Origin: Ruminococcaceae bacterium R-25
GTDB taxonomy: Bacteria > Bacillota > Clostridia > Saccharofermentanales > Saccharofermentanaceae
Reading direction: 5' to 3'
Length of the DNA stretch: 64,000 bases
Assembly (NCBI GenBank): GCA_003149065.1
Contig: QGFZ01000002.1
Location: 558,001-622,000 of the forward strand
Of this stretch, positions 7,227 through 18,100 are shown piece after piece (positions within the stretch are counted from its first letter, which is position 1; each line of letters starts with the position of its first letter). The translations under genes and the position numbers were made by a program. The notes beneath the pieces are model-generated. The model saw only the letters and a list, made by a program, of their open reading frames with translations, had not been told where the DNA came from and searched no databases.

Positions 7227-10148
7227 ATGAAAGAGCTCTCGAGTCTTGAAGGCAAGTCTGCAAAAAAGAAGACCGATAAACCCGCACTGAAGAATACTTC
7301 AAAATCCGGTACTGCGTCGGATCTCCGACCGTTATATGCTTTTCTTGCGACATTGGTACTTTATGTTGCGGCAATGCTCTTATGCAACAAGTATCCGTTG
7401 GGTGAGTATTCATTCTTGCAGAGTGACTTGAAGGCCCAGTATGCGCCTTTCCTCGCATTGTTCAGGAGCAAGCTTACCGAGATCGGCACTGTCCCTCAGG
7501 GGCATCTGCTCTCGTATATCAGCTATTCGTTTAAGCTTGGTCTTGGAAAGAACTTTTTAGGTACTTTCGGTTATTATCTCGCCAGCCCTTTTAATCTGAT
7601 CTATCTTCTCATTGATGAATCCCAGATAGATGTGGCTGTATTGACTATAGTTATTCTTAAACTTAGCCTTGCATCTTGTTTTATGTGCAAGTTCCTTGGA
7701 TCGAGAACTGATGACAGGAAGACTCTCTGGCCGGTCCTTCTGGGAGTAATGTATGCGTTTTCGTTGTATTCGCAGGTTTATATTTTCCAGATCATGTGGC
7801 TCGACGGCTTTATGCTCCTTCCACTGATCCTCTATTTTACGGAGAAGTTTATAAAGAAGCAGAACTATTTGGGCCTTGTTATATCTCTGCTGGTATTGTT
7901 CATATCGAACTACTACATCGCATATATGGCGGGCATCGCATGTTTCCTCTATCTGATGATCAGATTGTTTGCAGAAAAGATCCAGCTCAAAAAGGCGGTC
8001 TGTATCCTTGTCAGATATGCACTGGCAGCAGGATTTACCGCGCTTATCACGGCTGTCCTTCTTGTACCGGTCGGACTTGATACCATAAGAAATGCCGACC
8101 AGACTGTATCCAGCCGCGGAAGTGATGTGCTTACCTTCAGCCCGCTTACTTTCCTTCATTTAGTGATAATAGGTGACCCGAGAGATTTCTCGGATGTATT
8201 GCCCTGCAACTTTCCTTTCCTTTTTATCTGTCTGCCTGTTACGCTCCTGCTCTTGCTCTATTTCATTAGCCCGGTATTTAAGGGAAGAGAGAGAAAGATC
8301 CATGCTTTCTGCGTTCTTGGAGCAGTCCTCTCAACGCTTGTCTATCCGATCGATAAGGCTTGGCAGGTTTTTGATGATCCTAACTGGTTCTGGCACAGAC
8401 ATGCATTCGTTTTCCTGCCTTTGTTCCTGATCATTTCAATGAAAGTGCTTTTCAAGATTAAAGAACTTGCAAGGAAAGACATTATCAAATCAGTTTTGGT
8501 GATCTATGCATTTGTAATTATCGCTTACACATTTGGTGACATGAAGGGTCACTCTGATGCTGTCGTTTATAATGTGCTTCTTGCAACGGCTTATGGTTTG
8601 TTCATTATGGGCCACGGTGTGGAAAACTGGCATGAACAGCTTAAAGACATGCCCAAGCTCCTTTCGCCTCTGATGTCACTGGTAGTTGTTTTTGAGCTGA
8701 TCTTTGCAGGTCCGATGTTGAATAACGGTATCGAAACTATGACTCTTTTCGGAGGTTCTGCTGAAGAATACAGCGATTCGATCGTAACTGAACAGGAATT
8801 CGGAAAGTATGCAAAAGCGAGGGGAAACATCACCGGAGCTTTCAGAGCTGAGAAGGAGAGAGTGTCTGATTATACGACTAAGTTTTTTGTCGAAGAAGGC
8901 GAAGCTTTTTATGGCAACTATAACGGACTGTCTTTCTTTAATTCGAATTCAAACAAGAAGATGCAGCGATTCATAAAGCAGCTTGGAATGCCGACAAATT
9001 ACAACTACTTTGCTGTCGGACATTCTTTTGCTTGTCCTTCGATTGACGGTTTCTTCTCGATCGGTTCGATATCAACAAGAAGAGATCTTTCTTTTTACCG
9101 TATGGAAGCAAAGGATCCTGAAAACACCGAACTATATTTCTATGCGAACGATGACGTGCTTCCGCTCGCATTTGCAGCTGATAACGGTGCTATGGCATTT
9201 GATTTCTATAAGCTCGAAAAGGATGCGAAGGAAAAGAACTATTATGCATTCCAGAACGAGTGGTACCGTTCAATGTTCCCTGAAGCGTTTTCTGAAGATT
9301 TCTTTAAGGATATTGACGCAGACGTTACCGGCGAACCCAAGATCACAAACGGTGTTGCGTTCAATCTGAATAACTATATGACAAGAGAAGAATTCCTTAA
9401 CAAGGAAAATCCTGATGAAAAGAAGGATGAGTCAAAGGGTTCTGTTGATCCGCTGGGACTTGAGTACTCTGTTGAAGATGAACTCAAAGATAACATCACG
9501 ACCTTGCAAAGGACCAACGAGAAGCTTCCTATCGCTATAGAGTATGAATTTAAAGCTCCTTCAACGGATGAAATCTATGGTTCAATAGTATCCGGAAGGA
9601 TCCTTGATTACACCGAAGTATATGTCAACGGCATCAGGATCACGGATTTTTCTTCGAATACTTATTATTCACAGATATTCAGGATTGGAAGCTTTGCTGA
9701 AGGTGAGACTGTTAAGGTATCCTTCCTCTGCAAGGATTCGAGCTGGTCTTATCTGAACGTAAGATTTGCAACATTTGACTATGCTTCATTCTGTGAGCAG
9801 TTTGCCAAGATCGACAGAACGAAAGTAAGTGCTGATCTGGTATCTGACGGTTATGCAAAGTTCAGTGTAAAGAATGTGGATCCTGATGAGACAATTATTA
9901 CTACGATCCCTGCTGAAGACGGATGGCAGCTCTATATCGACGGCCAGCCTGCTTCATACAAGGTATATCAGAACGCATTCATCGCTTTTGATGCTCCGTC
10001 GGGAGACCATACCGCCGAACTTGTCTTTACGGCGCCGGGTCTTAAGGCAGGTGCGATAGTATCCTGTGCGGGAATCGTGCTCCTGGCAGCTTTTGTCTTC
10101 ATCGACAAAAAACTCTCGAAAATGAAAGAAAAACAAGATAAAAACTAG
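7227..10148 (+). CDS. YfhO family membrane protein (GT-C-like)
   Basis: This 973-residue protein has a charged Lys-rich cytoplasmic N-terminus (1-30), then about 13 membrane segments up to roughly residue 500, then a large extracytoplasmic beta-rich domain and a final membrane helix near residue 945. This is the layout of YfhO proteins, which resemble GT-C glycosyltransferases. In Bacillus and Listeria, YfhO or relatives glycosylate lipoteichoic acid, so a role in decorating a cell-surface polymer is likely but unproven here. The first extracytoplasmic loop has FLQSDLKAQYAPF, matching the DLKxQY pattern of the family. It starts divergently from the glycosyltransferase pseudogene, which could once have supplied its lipid-linked sugar. 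Two further homologues lie at 33779-38957. Confidence 0.85.
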   Translation: MKELSSLEGKSAKKKTDKPALKNTSKSGTASDLRPLYAFLATLVLYVAAMLLCNKYPLGEYSFLQSDLKAQYAPFLALFRSKLTEIGTVPQGHLLSYISYSFKLGLGKNFLGTFGYYLASPFNLIYLLIDESQIDVAVLTIVILKLSLASCFMCKFLGSRTDDRKTLWPVLLGVMYAFSLYSQVYIFQIMWLDGFMLLPLILYFTEKFIKKQNYLGLVISLLVLFISNYYIAYMAGIACFLYLMIRLFAEKIQLKKAVCILVRYALAAGFTALITAVLLVPVGLDTIRNADQTVSSRGSDVLTFSPLTFLHLVIIGDPRDFSDVLPCNFPFLFICLPVTLLLLLYFISPVFKGRERKIHAFCVLGAVLSTLVYPIDKAWQVFDDPNWFWHRHAFVFLPLFLIISMKVLFKIKELARKDIIKSVLVIYAFVIIAYTFGDMKGHSDAVVYNVLLATAYGLFIMGHGVENWHEQLKDMPKLLSPLMSLVVVFELIFAGPMLNNGIETMTLFGGSAEEYSDSIVTEQEFGKYAKARGNITGAFRAEKERVSDYTTKFFVEEGEAFYGNYNGLSFFNSNSNKKMQRFIKQLGMPTNYNYFAVGHSFACPSIDGFFSIGSISTRRDLSFYRMEAKDPENTELYFYANDDVLPLAFAADNGAMAFDFYKLEKDAKEKNYYAFQNEWYRSMFPEAFSEDFFKDIDADVTGEPKITNGVAFNLNNYMTREEFLNKENPDEKKDESKGSVDPLGLEYSVEDELKDNITTLQRTNEKLPIAIEYEFKAPSTDEIYGSIVSGRILDYTEVYVNGIRITDFSSNTYYSQIFRIGSFAEGETVKVSFLCKDSSWSYLNVRFATFDYASFCEQFAKIDRTKVSADLVSDGYAKFSVKNVDPDETIITTIPAEDGWQLYIDGQPASYKVYQNAFIAFDAPSGDHTAELVFTAPGLKAGAIVSCAGIVLLAAFVFIDKKLSKMKEKQDKN

Positions 10149-10187
10149 TATTTTATAAACGATCAAGTGCTTTTGGAGGTTTAGTTT

Positions 10188-11975
10188 ATGGATTTTATGA
10201 AAGCTTATGAATTATGGTCCACAGATCCTTTTTTCGATGAGGGAACAAGAAACGAACTCATCGCGATCAAGGATGACGTTAAAGAGATAGAGGACAGATT
10301 CTACAGAGATCTGGAATTCGGTACAGCAGGTTTAAGAGGCGTTTTGGGCGCAGGTACCAACAGAATGAACGTTTATACAGTTGCAAAGGCTTCTGAAGGC
10401 CTTGCAAAGTATATCCTCTCAGAAGGTGCTGAGGCTGTTAAGAGAGGCGTAGTCATCTCTTACGACTCAAGACATTTCTCACCTGAGTTTGCTCAGATCA
10501 CGGCACAGGTCCTGGCTGCAAACGGAATCCCTTCAAGGCTTTCTGATGAGCTCCGTCCGGTTCCGGTACTTTCTTACTCTGTAAGATATTTCAAGGCATT
10601 CGCAGGTGTCATGATCACAGCTTCACACAATCCTTCGAAGTACAACGGATACAAGGTTTATGGTGAGGACGGCGGACAGGTACCGCCTGAAGCTGCAGAT
10701 GCAGTTCTCGCAAATATTGAAGCAATTTCTGATATCAGAACCATCAAGATGATGGACTTCGAGGAAGCTAAGGCAAAGGGCCTTGTAACTTCATTCGGAC
10801 CTGAGATCGACGAAGCATTCACAAATATGCTCACAAAGCTCGTTGTTGACCAGAACGCTATCGATAAGCAGGCCGACATGAGCATTGTTTACACACCTCT
10901 TCATGGTTCAGGCAACAAGCCCGTAAGAAGGATCCTTGAAGCAGTAGGATTTAAGAATATCCACATCGTAAAAGAGCAGGAGCTTCCTGACGGATCATTC
11001 CCTACGGTAAGCCTTCCTAATCCTGAAAATCCTGAAGCTCTCTCAATGGCTATAGAACTTGCCAAGAAGACAGACGCTTCACTCGTATTCGGAACAGACC
11101 CTGACTCTGACCGTATCGGCGCTGCTGCAAAGGTCATCGAGAACGGCGAAGTTAAGTATAAGTGCTTCTCAGGAAACCAGATGGGTCTCATGCTCCTCGA
11201 TTACATCCTCGATGCAAAGAAGAAGCTCGGAACACTTCCCGATAACTCTTTCGCAGTTACAACCATCGTATCTTCAAAGCTCGTAAAGAGCATCTGCGAT
11301 TACTACGGAGTAGAGCTCCAGGAGACACTCACAGGCTTCAAGTTCATCGGTGAGAGGATCAAGCTTTACGACGAGTTCGGTGACAAGCACTTCCAGTTCG
11401 GCTTCGAAGAGAGCTACGGCTACCTCGCCGGCGTTGACGTACGTGACAAGGATGCCGTTGTAGCAGCAATGCTCATCTGCAACATGGCAGCAGCTTCATT
11501 CGAGAAGGGCGAGACACTGGCAGACAGACTTGACCACCTCTACGAAAAGTACGGCTACGGCGTTGAGCAGACGATCAGCTGCACGCTCGAAGGCAAAGAG
11601 GGTATCGAGAAGATCGGTTCCTGCATGGTTGAGCTCAGGAAAGAGCTTTCAGAGTGCAAGAATCTCGAAGAAGCAAAGAACCTTTTGGGCGGCGCTACAG
11701 TTAAGGCAGTCCGTGACTATAAGGAATCCAAGCGCTATGTATTTACAGACAGCGGTGTGGAAGTCGAAGAGATCACACTTCCCAAGTCCAATGTTCTCCT
11801 CTATGAGCTCGGCGGCAACAAGGGAATCGACTGGGCATGCGCAAGACCTTCAGGCACAGAGCCCAAGCTCAAGATCTACATGGGTGTTTACGATTCTGAC
11901 GAGAAGACGGCAAAAGCATCCTTCGAGACCATCAAGGGACAGGTCGAAGGTTACGTAAAGTCCAAGCTCAATTAA
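10188..11975 (+). CDS. pgcA: Phosphoglucomutase/phosphomannomutase family enzyme
   Basis: This 595-residue alpha-D-phosphohexomutase interconverts hexose 1- and 6-phosphates, feeding UDP-glucose and wall or glycolipid synthesis. It has the phosphoserine loop TASHNPSKYNGYKVYG (phosphorylated Ser at residue 146), the metal loop TDPDSDRIG, the sugar-binding loop GFEESYGYL and the C-terminal phosphate-binding ARPSGTEPKLKIY. The length matches the PgcA/GlmM-unlike clostridial PGM group. ATG at 10188 follows GGAGG by nine bases. It lies 39 bases after the YfhO gene and may share its transcript. The stop codon overlaps the convergent HAD gene's stop. Confidence 0.92.
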   Translation: MDFMKAYELWSTDPFFDEGTRNELIAIKDDVKEIEDRFYRDLEFGTAGLRGVLGAGTNRMNVYTVAKASEGLAKYILSEGAEAVKRGVVISYDSRHFSPEFAQITAQVLAANGIPSRLSDELRPVPVLSYSVRYFKAFAGVMITASHNPSKYNGYKVYGEDGGQVPPEAADAVLANIEAISDIRTIKMMDFEEAKAKGLVTSFGPEIDEAFTNMLTKLVVDQNAIDKQADMSIVYTPLHGSGNKPVRRILEAVGFKNIHIVKEQELPDGSFPTVSLPNPENPEALSMAIELAKKTDASLVFGTDPDSDRIGAAAKVIENGEVKYKCFSGNQMGLMLLDYILDAKKKLGTLPDNSFAVTTIVSSKLVKSICDYYGVELQETLTGFKFIGERIKLYDEFGDKHFQFGFEESYGYLAGVDVRDKDAVVAAMLICNMAAASFEKGETLADRLDHLYEKYGYGVEQTISCTLEGKEGIEKIGSCMVELRKELSECKNLEEAKNLLGGATVKAVRDYKESKRYVFTDSGVEVEEITLPKSNVLLYELGGNKGIDWACARPSGTEPKLKIYMGVYDSDEKTAKASFETIKGQVEGYVKSKLN

Positions 11976-12805
11976 AACTTCTGGACTAACGGAATAATGT
12001 ATTCATAGACAGCCTTGGCAAAGCCGAGGCTGTCATAATTTGCGGTGATATAAGCTGCAACGGCCTTAACGCCTTCGGTAGCATTTCCAACGGCGATGCC
12101 GTATTCAGCTGATTCGATCATGGAGATGTCGTTGTCGCTGTCGCCGATCGCAAAGGTGTTCTGCGAAGGAATACCGAGATATTCGGCAAGGCTTAAAAGG
12201 GCGCCGCCTTTTGAGACACCGGATCTCATTACGTCGAAAAGGTTAGGGCCTGATGAGATGACCTCCAGATCAGGGTCTGAAGACAGGATGCTTATCACGT
12301 CTTCATCGGCGCTCTGGAGAAGGATCTTGTTGAACTTCGGTATCTTTTCCAATGCAAGGAAACTCTTGTCTATCTCGACCATGGGAGATCTTTTTGAAGG
12401 TTCGACTCCCGCATTATAGGCCTCTACAAAGTAATGCCTGGTCGAATCCGGTGCAAAAAAAATGCCCTCGTCCGAATAAAGTGTGGCATCAGCTGACTTA
12501 TCCATGAGAAATTCCAGGAGTGTCCGGATCTTGGCATCTTCAAAATCTTTGGATTCAAACTGTTTTCTGGCGGAAGCGTCGAAAAGAGAACCGCCGTTGC
12601 TAGTAATGAGAGGCACATCTATTCCCAGGTCTTCTGCAAATCTGCCCACCAAAAAAGAGGACCTTCCGGTGGCGATCGTAAATGCCACTGAAGATTCTTT
12701 TAAGGCCCGGATGGCCTCTTTGTTGCCTTCGGGGATGTCCTTGCCCGGTGCGAGCAAAGTAAAATCCATATCCGCGGCGAGTAATGCCTTATATTTTTTG
12801 TCCAT
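11972..12805 (-). CDS. HAD superfamily hydrolase, Cof type
   Basis: This 277-residue haloacid-dehalogenase-type phosphatase belongs to the Cof/YidA (IIB cap) subfamily, which acts on sugar phosphates or flavin precursors. Motif I is ADMDFTLL, with the nucleophile Asp12 and acid/base Asp14. Motif II is TGRS, motif III a Lys in VSKGGAL, and motif IV GDSDNDISMIE. The substrate cannot be told from sequence. It is convergent with pgcA and shares a 4-base overlap of the two TAA stops, with no terminator visible between them. A GGAGAA lies 11 bases before the ATG, a somewhat long spacing. Confidence 0.9.
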   Translation of the reverse strand: MDKKYKALLAADMDFTLLAPGKDIPEGNKEAIRALKESSVAFTIATGRSSFLVGRFAEDLGIDVPLITSNGGSLFDASARKQFESKDFEDAKIRTLLEFLMDKSADATLYSDEGIFFAPDSTRHYFVEAYNAGVEPSKRSPMVEIDKSFLALEKIPKFNKILLQSADEDVISILSSDPDLEVISSGPNLFDVMRSGVSKGGALLSLAEYLGIPSQNTFAIGDSDNDISMIESAEYGIAVGNATEGVKAVAAYITANYDSLGFAKAVYEYIIPLVQKF

Positions 12806-12984
12806 GGTCTAAATTTTCTCCACGAGGATTATAAACGATTTTACAAGAACCTTACCCGAAATTCCCTTATTTTTCTTTCAATATGCGTAATTAGCGTGGT
12901 TGAATATTAATAAAACAATGTTTATTATTGTGTAGGATTTCAAAGTAACATCTTTGACATATTTTTGATGGGGTTAAAAATATT

Positions 12985-14967
12985 ATGAAGAGAAAAGCCG
13001 GTCAGGCACCAAATTATTCTTCTGAAGTCAGGAACACTGCGCTTGTTCCTGTCAGAAGCGGTGAGACATCAAATAAGCCTGCGCCCGTTAGAGTAGAAGC
13101 TAACAGGGTGCCCGCTAAGAGTGCTCCCAAGAGCACAGGTAAGAGCGGCTCTGCAAGCGCAAAGTCAGCTCCTAAGTCAGCTTCCAAGTCAGCAAAGGCA
13201 GCTCCCAAGCACACCAAGGCCAAGAAAAAGAGCAAGGCAGGATTAGTCGTAGGACTTGTCGCTGCTGCAGTTATCCTTTTGGGTGCCGGCGGTGTATACG
13301 GATACCTCTATTACACAGGCTATTTCAAACCGCATATTGAGGTTACTATGGCTGACGGTACCGTATCCAACCTCAAGGTTGAGGACGTTTATGCTGAACT
13401 CGCACAGAGCGCTAATACATTCTATCCCGGTACATTTATCGATGATATCGATGTAAGCGGCATGACAAAGGAGCAGGCTGTTGAAGCTGTTAACAAGAGC
13501 TTGCAGGAAGCTAAGGCTCCGGTTGAGGTAAACTACAACCTCAAGCTCGACGGCAAGGTATATGAACTTGATTTTGCTGATGCAAAGTTCACATACAACA
13601 CAGAAGAAGTCGTTAATGAAGCTTTTGCCCAGCACAGAGCTCTGGATGAGACAGATTATGCGAGCATCATCGATGTATTCAATTACAAGGAGCAGTTAAA
13701 GAACACTCCCGTTAAGTACGAGACAAACTATACTGTTGCTATCGATGGTATTTCCGAGAAAGTTCACGATATCTTAGATCCTCTCGTTGACCAGTATTCA
13801 ACAATTAAGGATGCCGAGATTGGCGATTTTAATACTGAGACAAAGGAATTCACCATCACACCTGAAGAAACAGGTATGACGATCGATATCGAAGGCGCTG
13901 TCGACGGTGTTAAGAAGCTTTTCGAAAACAAGGAATACACAGGTTCTGTTGTAGTTCCTTCAATCGTTAAGGAACCTGAGGTCACAACAGAGACACTCAA
14001 GGCAAACTTCGGTCTCCGCGGTGAGCACACAACAACAGCTTCAGACAATAAGAACCGTAACAACAACCTCAATCAGGCTTGCAAGAAGATCAACGGTACG
14101 ATCTTAAAGCCCGGCGATGAGTTCTCCTTCAACGGTGTTGTAGGACAGAGAACAACAGCTAACGGATTTAAGGAAGCTACGGTTATCCTTGGCGGCCAGT
14201 ACGAGCAGGGTCTCGGCGGCGGTGTCTGCCAGGTAAGCAGCACACTCTACAATGCAGTATTAAAGTCTGACCTCCAGGTTACAAAGCGTACACCCCATGC
14301 TTGGCCTTCATACTATGTTCTTGAGGGCTTGGATGCTACAGTTGACTATCCTGCACTTGACTTCAAGTTCAAGAATAACACGGATTATCAGATCATCATC
14401 GTTATGTGGTTTGAATCCAAGGACAGAACAGTTCATGCCCAGATCTACGGAAAGAGATTCCCTGACGAGCAGAAGATCGTTTTGAGAAGTGAGTGCGTAG
14501 GCTCCACTGGTGCTAAGGCAACAGAATATGTTGAAGATAAGACGATGGCAGTAGGTAAGACCAAGACTGTCAGAGACGCTCACAAGGGCATGACGATCAA
14601 GACATATAAGATCTGGCAGGATAAGGACGGCAAGGAGATCAAGCGTGAGTTTATTACGACCACGACTTATGCTGCTTACGGTAAGCGAATTGCCGTAGGT
14701 ACAAAGAAGGCAGACGGCACTTATGCTACAGTCGACCCCAAGACCGGTGAGGTAAAGGGTACGGCGTCCCCGACGCCAGGACCTACTAAATCGGCAGAAC
14801 CCACTAAATCAACACAGCCTACAACAGCTCCCAAGCCGACAGATCCCCCGGCACCGACAACTCCGCCGAAGCCGACAGATCCGCCGAAGCCGACAGATCC
14901 CCCGGCACCGACAACTCCGCCGAAGCCGACTGATCCACCGCCGCCGGAAAACAATGAAGGTGCTTAA
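12985..14967 (+). CDS. VanW family protein with YoaR-type peptidoglycan-binding domain
   Basis: This 660-residue protein starts with a Ser/Ala/Lys-rich basic tail (about 1-84), followed by one membrane helix (about 86-108). The outside part has a PG-binding-4-like region with FIDDIDVSGMTKEQA, then a VanW domain (about residues 345-480) with LKPGDEFSFN and LGGGVCQVSSTLYNA. A Thr/Pro-rich tail of repeated PKPTDPP and PAPTTPP units may span or grip the wall. VanW proteins are common in Clostridia without any vancomycin resistance, so a wall-associated role is all that can be inferred. The gene is monocistronic, with a strong terminator after it. Confidence 0.88.
   Translation: MKRKAGQAPNYSSEVRNTALVPVRSGETSNKPAPVRVEANRVPAKSAPKSTGKSGSASAKSAPKSASKSAKAAPKHTKAKKKSKAGLVVGLVAAAVILLGAGGVYGYLYYTGYFKPHIEVTMADGTVSNLKVEDVYAELAQSANTFYPGTFIDDIDVSGMTKEQAVEAVNKSLQEAKAPVEVNYNLKLDGKVYELDFADAKFTYNTEEVVNEAFAQHRALDETDYASIIDVFNYKEQLKNTPVKYETNYTVAIDGISEKVHDILDPLVDQYSTIKDAEIGDFNTETKEFTITPEETGMTIDIEGAVDGVKKLFENKEYTGSVVVPSIVKEPEVTTETLKANFGLRGEHTTTASDNKNRNNNLNQACKKINGTILKPGDEFSFNGVVGQRTTANGFKEATVILGGQYEQGLGGGVCQVSSTLYNAVLKSDLQVTKRTPHAWPSYYVLEGLDATVDYPALDFKFKNNTDYQIIIVMWFESKDRTVHAQIYGKRFPDEQKIVLRSECVGSTGAKATEYVEDKTMAVGKTKTVRDAHKGMTIKTYKIWQDKDGKEIKREFITTTTYAAYGKRIAVGTKKADGTYATVDPKTGEVKGTASPTPGPTKSAEPTKSTQPTTAPKPTDPPAPTTPPKPTDPPKPTDPPAPTTPPKPTDPPPPENNEGA
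14833..14940 (+). repeat. 54-bp tandem repeat in the VanW gene
   Basis: Two copies of a 54-base unit (14833-14886 and 14887-14940) match at 52 positions. Each encodes 18 residues of the Pro/Thr-rich tail (KPTDPPAPTTPPKPTDPP). Shorter sub-repeats inside each unit suggest the array can change length by slippage. Confidence 0.85.
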
Positions 14968-15001
14968 TGCGCAAAAGCCTTCCACTATAAAGCAAAACAA
15001 C

Positions 15002-15034
15002 AAGAGCTCTCTTCGTAGTGAAGGGAGCTCTTTA
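15002..15034 (+). terminator. Terminator of the VanW gene
   Basis: The 13-bp stem AAGAGCTCTCTTC / GAAGGGAGCTCTT (15002-15014 and 15020-15032, one G-T pair) has a five-base loop and lies 34 bases after the VanW stop. The U-tract is short. Confidence 0.75.
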
Positions 15035-15120
15035 AAATAAAAATAAATATATAATTTTTACCATTTATGTCCCCATTATTGACTAAATGGGTTTATAATT
15101 ATTCAGTCATTATTAGAGGA

Positions 15121-15138
15121 CCCTCGCTTTAGTGAGGG
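15121..15138 (+). promoter_or_regulatory. Leader hairpin upstream of the PFOR gene
   Basis: CCCTCGC TTTA GTGAGGG forms a 7-bp stem (one G-T pair) in the presumed 5' leader, 21 bases before the ribosome site. A TATAAT at 15094-15099 lies just upstream and is the likely -10; no good -35 is spaced for it. The hairpin may protect the mRNA 5' end of this highly codon-biased gene. Confidence 0.4.
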
Positions 15139-15173
15139 AACTCGCAAAGAATTTTCCAAAGGAGATCATGTTT

Positions 15174-18100
15174 ATGGCAGAACTGACAAAGAAAACCATG
15201 GACGGTAACGAGGCTGCTGCGTATACTTCGTATGCATTTACTGAGAACGCTGCAATTTACCCTATTACACCGTCATCCCCTATGGCTGATCACACAGATC
15301 AATGGGCACAGCAGGGAAGAAAGAATATTTTCGGACAGACGGTTAACATCGTCGAGATGGAGTCTGAGGGAGGCGCTTCCGGTGCTGTTCACGGCTCACT
15401 CGCTACAGGTGCATTAACCACAACTTATACCGCTTCACAGGGTCTCCTCTTGATGATTCCTAACATGTATAAGATCGCAGGCGAGCTTCTCCCTTGCGTA
15501 TTCCATGTTTCAGCAAGAGCTCTCGCTGCACACGCACTCAACATTTTCGGTGACCACGCAGACGTTTACGCTTGCCGTCAGACAGGTTTCGCAATGCTTT
15601 GCTCCAACTCCGTTCAGGAAGTTGCAGACCTCGCTGCAGTAGCTCACCTTTCCACAATCAAGACAAGAGTTCCTTTCCTCCACTTCTTCGATGGTTTCCG
15701 TACATCACACGAGATCCAGAAGATCGAGGTTATCGACTACGATACACTCGGATCATTGGTTGACTATGAGGCAATCAAGGCTTTCCGTAAGAGATCTCTT
15801 TCTCCTAACCACCCGACACTCCGTGGTACAGCTCAGAACCCTGATATCTACTTCCAGGGCAGAGAAGCTTCCAACCCCTTCTATCTTGCAGTACCTGATC
15901 AGGTTCAGTACTACATGGATAAGATCAACGAGATCCGTGGCACAGATTACAAGCTCTTCAACTACTATGGTGCAGCTGATGCTGACCGCGTAATCATCGC
16001 TATGGGTTCTGTCTGCGAGACAGCTGAAGAAGTTATCGACTTCCTCAACGCTCACGGTGAGAAGGTTGGTCTCGTTAAGGTTCACCTCTATCGTCCTTTC
16101 TGTGCTGATAAGCTCCTCGAGGCTATCCCTGCTACAGCTAAGGCTATTGCAGTTCTCGACAGAACAAAGGAACCCGGTTCTTACGCAGAGCCTCTCTTCC
16201 TCGATGTTGCTGCTGCTTATGTTGGCAAGAATGCTCCTAAGCTCATCGGCGGCCGTTATGGTATGGGTTCAAAGGATACAACACCTGAGACAATTCTTGC
16301 AGTTTATAAGGAACTCAAGAAGGATCAGCCTAAGGAAAGATTCACAATCGGTATCGATGACGACGTTACATTCCTCTCACTCGACTGCTCCGAGTCTATC
16401 GAAGTTGCCGGTGAAGGCGTTGTTCAGGCTAGATTCTGGGGCCTCGGCGCAGACGGTACAGTTGGTGCCAACAAGAACTCCATCAAGATCATCGGTGACC
16501 ACACAGACAAGTACGCTCAGGCTTACTTCTCTTATGACTCTAAGAAGTCCGGTGGTATCACAATCTCTGACTTGAGATTTGGTGACACACCTATCCGTTC
16601 CACATACCTCATCAACAAGGCTGACTTCGTAGCTTGCCACAACCAGTCTTATGTTTATGAGTACGATATGCTCTCAACACTTAAGCCGGGCGGAACATTC
16701 CTCCTCAACACACAGTGGACAAGAGAAGAGCTCGAGGACAGACTCCCCGGCTCAATGAAGAGATATATCGCTAACAACAACATCAAGTTCTATACAATTG
16801 ACGCTGTTGCTAAGGCTAAGGAGATCGGCCTCGGCGGAAGAATCAACACAATCTGCCAGTCCGCATTCTTCAAGCTTTCCGGCATCCTTCCTGTTGACCA
16901 GGCTGTTGACTACATGAAGAAGGCAGCTCTCAAGTCTTACGGTAAGAAGGGTGACGATATCGTTCAGATGAACTATGCTGCTATCGACGCTGGTGTTGAT
17001 GCAGTTGTTGCAGTTGACATTCCTGATTCCTGGAAGACAGCTGAGGATAAGCCGGTTGAGAAGAAGGCTGTTCCTGAGTTCATCGAGAAGGTTGTTAACG
17101 TAATGAACAGACAGGAAGGTAACAAGCTCCCTGTATCTACATTCGTAGGTATGGAAGATGGTACATTCCCTCAGGGTACAGCAGCTTACGAGAAGCGTGG
17201 TACAGCTGTAGACATTCCGGTTTGGGATGCTTCAAAGTGTATTCAGTGTAACCAGTGCTCCATCGTTTGCCCTCACGCTGCTATCCGTCCTTTCCTCCTC
17301 ACAGAGGAAGAGGCTGCAAACGCACCTTTCGAGACAAAGCAGGGTATGAAGCCTTACGACAACTACAAGTTCAGAATCCAGGTTTCCGCTATGGACTGCC
17401 TCTCCTGCGGTGTTTGCGTTGAGTCTTGTATCGCTAAGGAAAAGGCAATCACAATGGCTCCTCTTAAGGACAACCTCAAGGAAGCTGAGAACTGGGATTA
17501 CTGTGTTGCTCTCTCTCACAAGGATAACCCGATGAACAAGGCTACTGTTAAGGGTTCACAGTTTGAGCAGCCCCTCCTCGAATTCTCCGGCGCATGCGCA
17601 GGATGCGGAGAGACTCCTTATGCTAAGCTCCTTACACAGCTCTTCGGTGACAGAATGCAGATCTCCAATGCTACAGGTTGTTCTTCAATCTGGGGTGGTT
17701 CTGCTCCTTCTATGCCTTATACAACAAACTACAGAGGATTCGGTCCTGCATGGGGCAACTCACTCTTCGAAGATAACGCTGAGCACGGTCTCGGTATGTA
17801 TCTCGGTTACAAGCAGCTCAGATCAAGAGCTAAGATGCTCGTTGAGGAGACAGTAGCTAATACAGCTTCTGAGGACCTCAAGGCTGCAGCTCAGGCTTGG
17901 ATCGACGGTTACAATTCTGCTGAGAATACACGTGAGATCGCAGAGAAGCTCGCTGAAGCTCTTAAGGCTGAGGGTTCTGATTCTGCTAAGAAGGCTCTCG
18001 ATTATGAGGACTTCTTCATGAAGAGATCACAGTGGATCATCGGTGGTGACGGATGGGCATACGATATCGGTTACGGCGGACTTGACCACGTTCTTGCTAC

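Noticed and set aside
12954-12982. Perfect TTGACA before the VanW gene as a -35
   Set aside because: No -10 is found at 16-18 bases, and transcription would begin at the start codon.
12985-14967. Vancomycin resistance from the VanW gene
   Set aside because: VanW-domain proteins are common in Clostridia; no vanH, vanA/B or vanX genes are nearby.
15079-15099. TTGACT and TATAAT as a promoter pair for PFOR
   Set aside because: The spacer is only nine bases, too short for a sigma-70-type promoter; only the TATAAT was kept as a possible -10.
15132-15173. GTG at 15132 as the PFOR start
   Set aside because: It lies in a leader hairpin without a ribosome site; ATG at 15174 has AAAGGAGAT at the right distance and gives the normal PFOR N-terminus.
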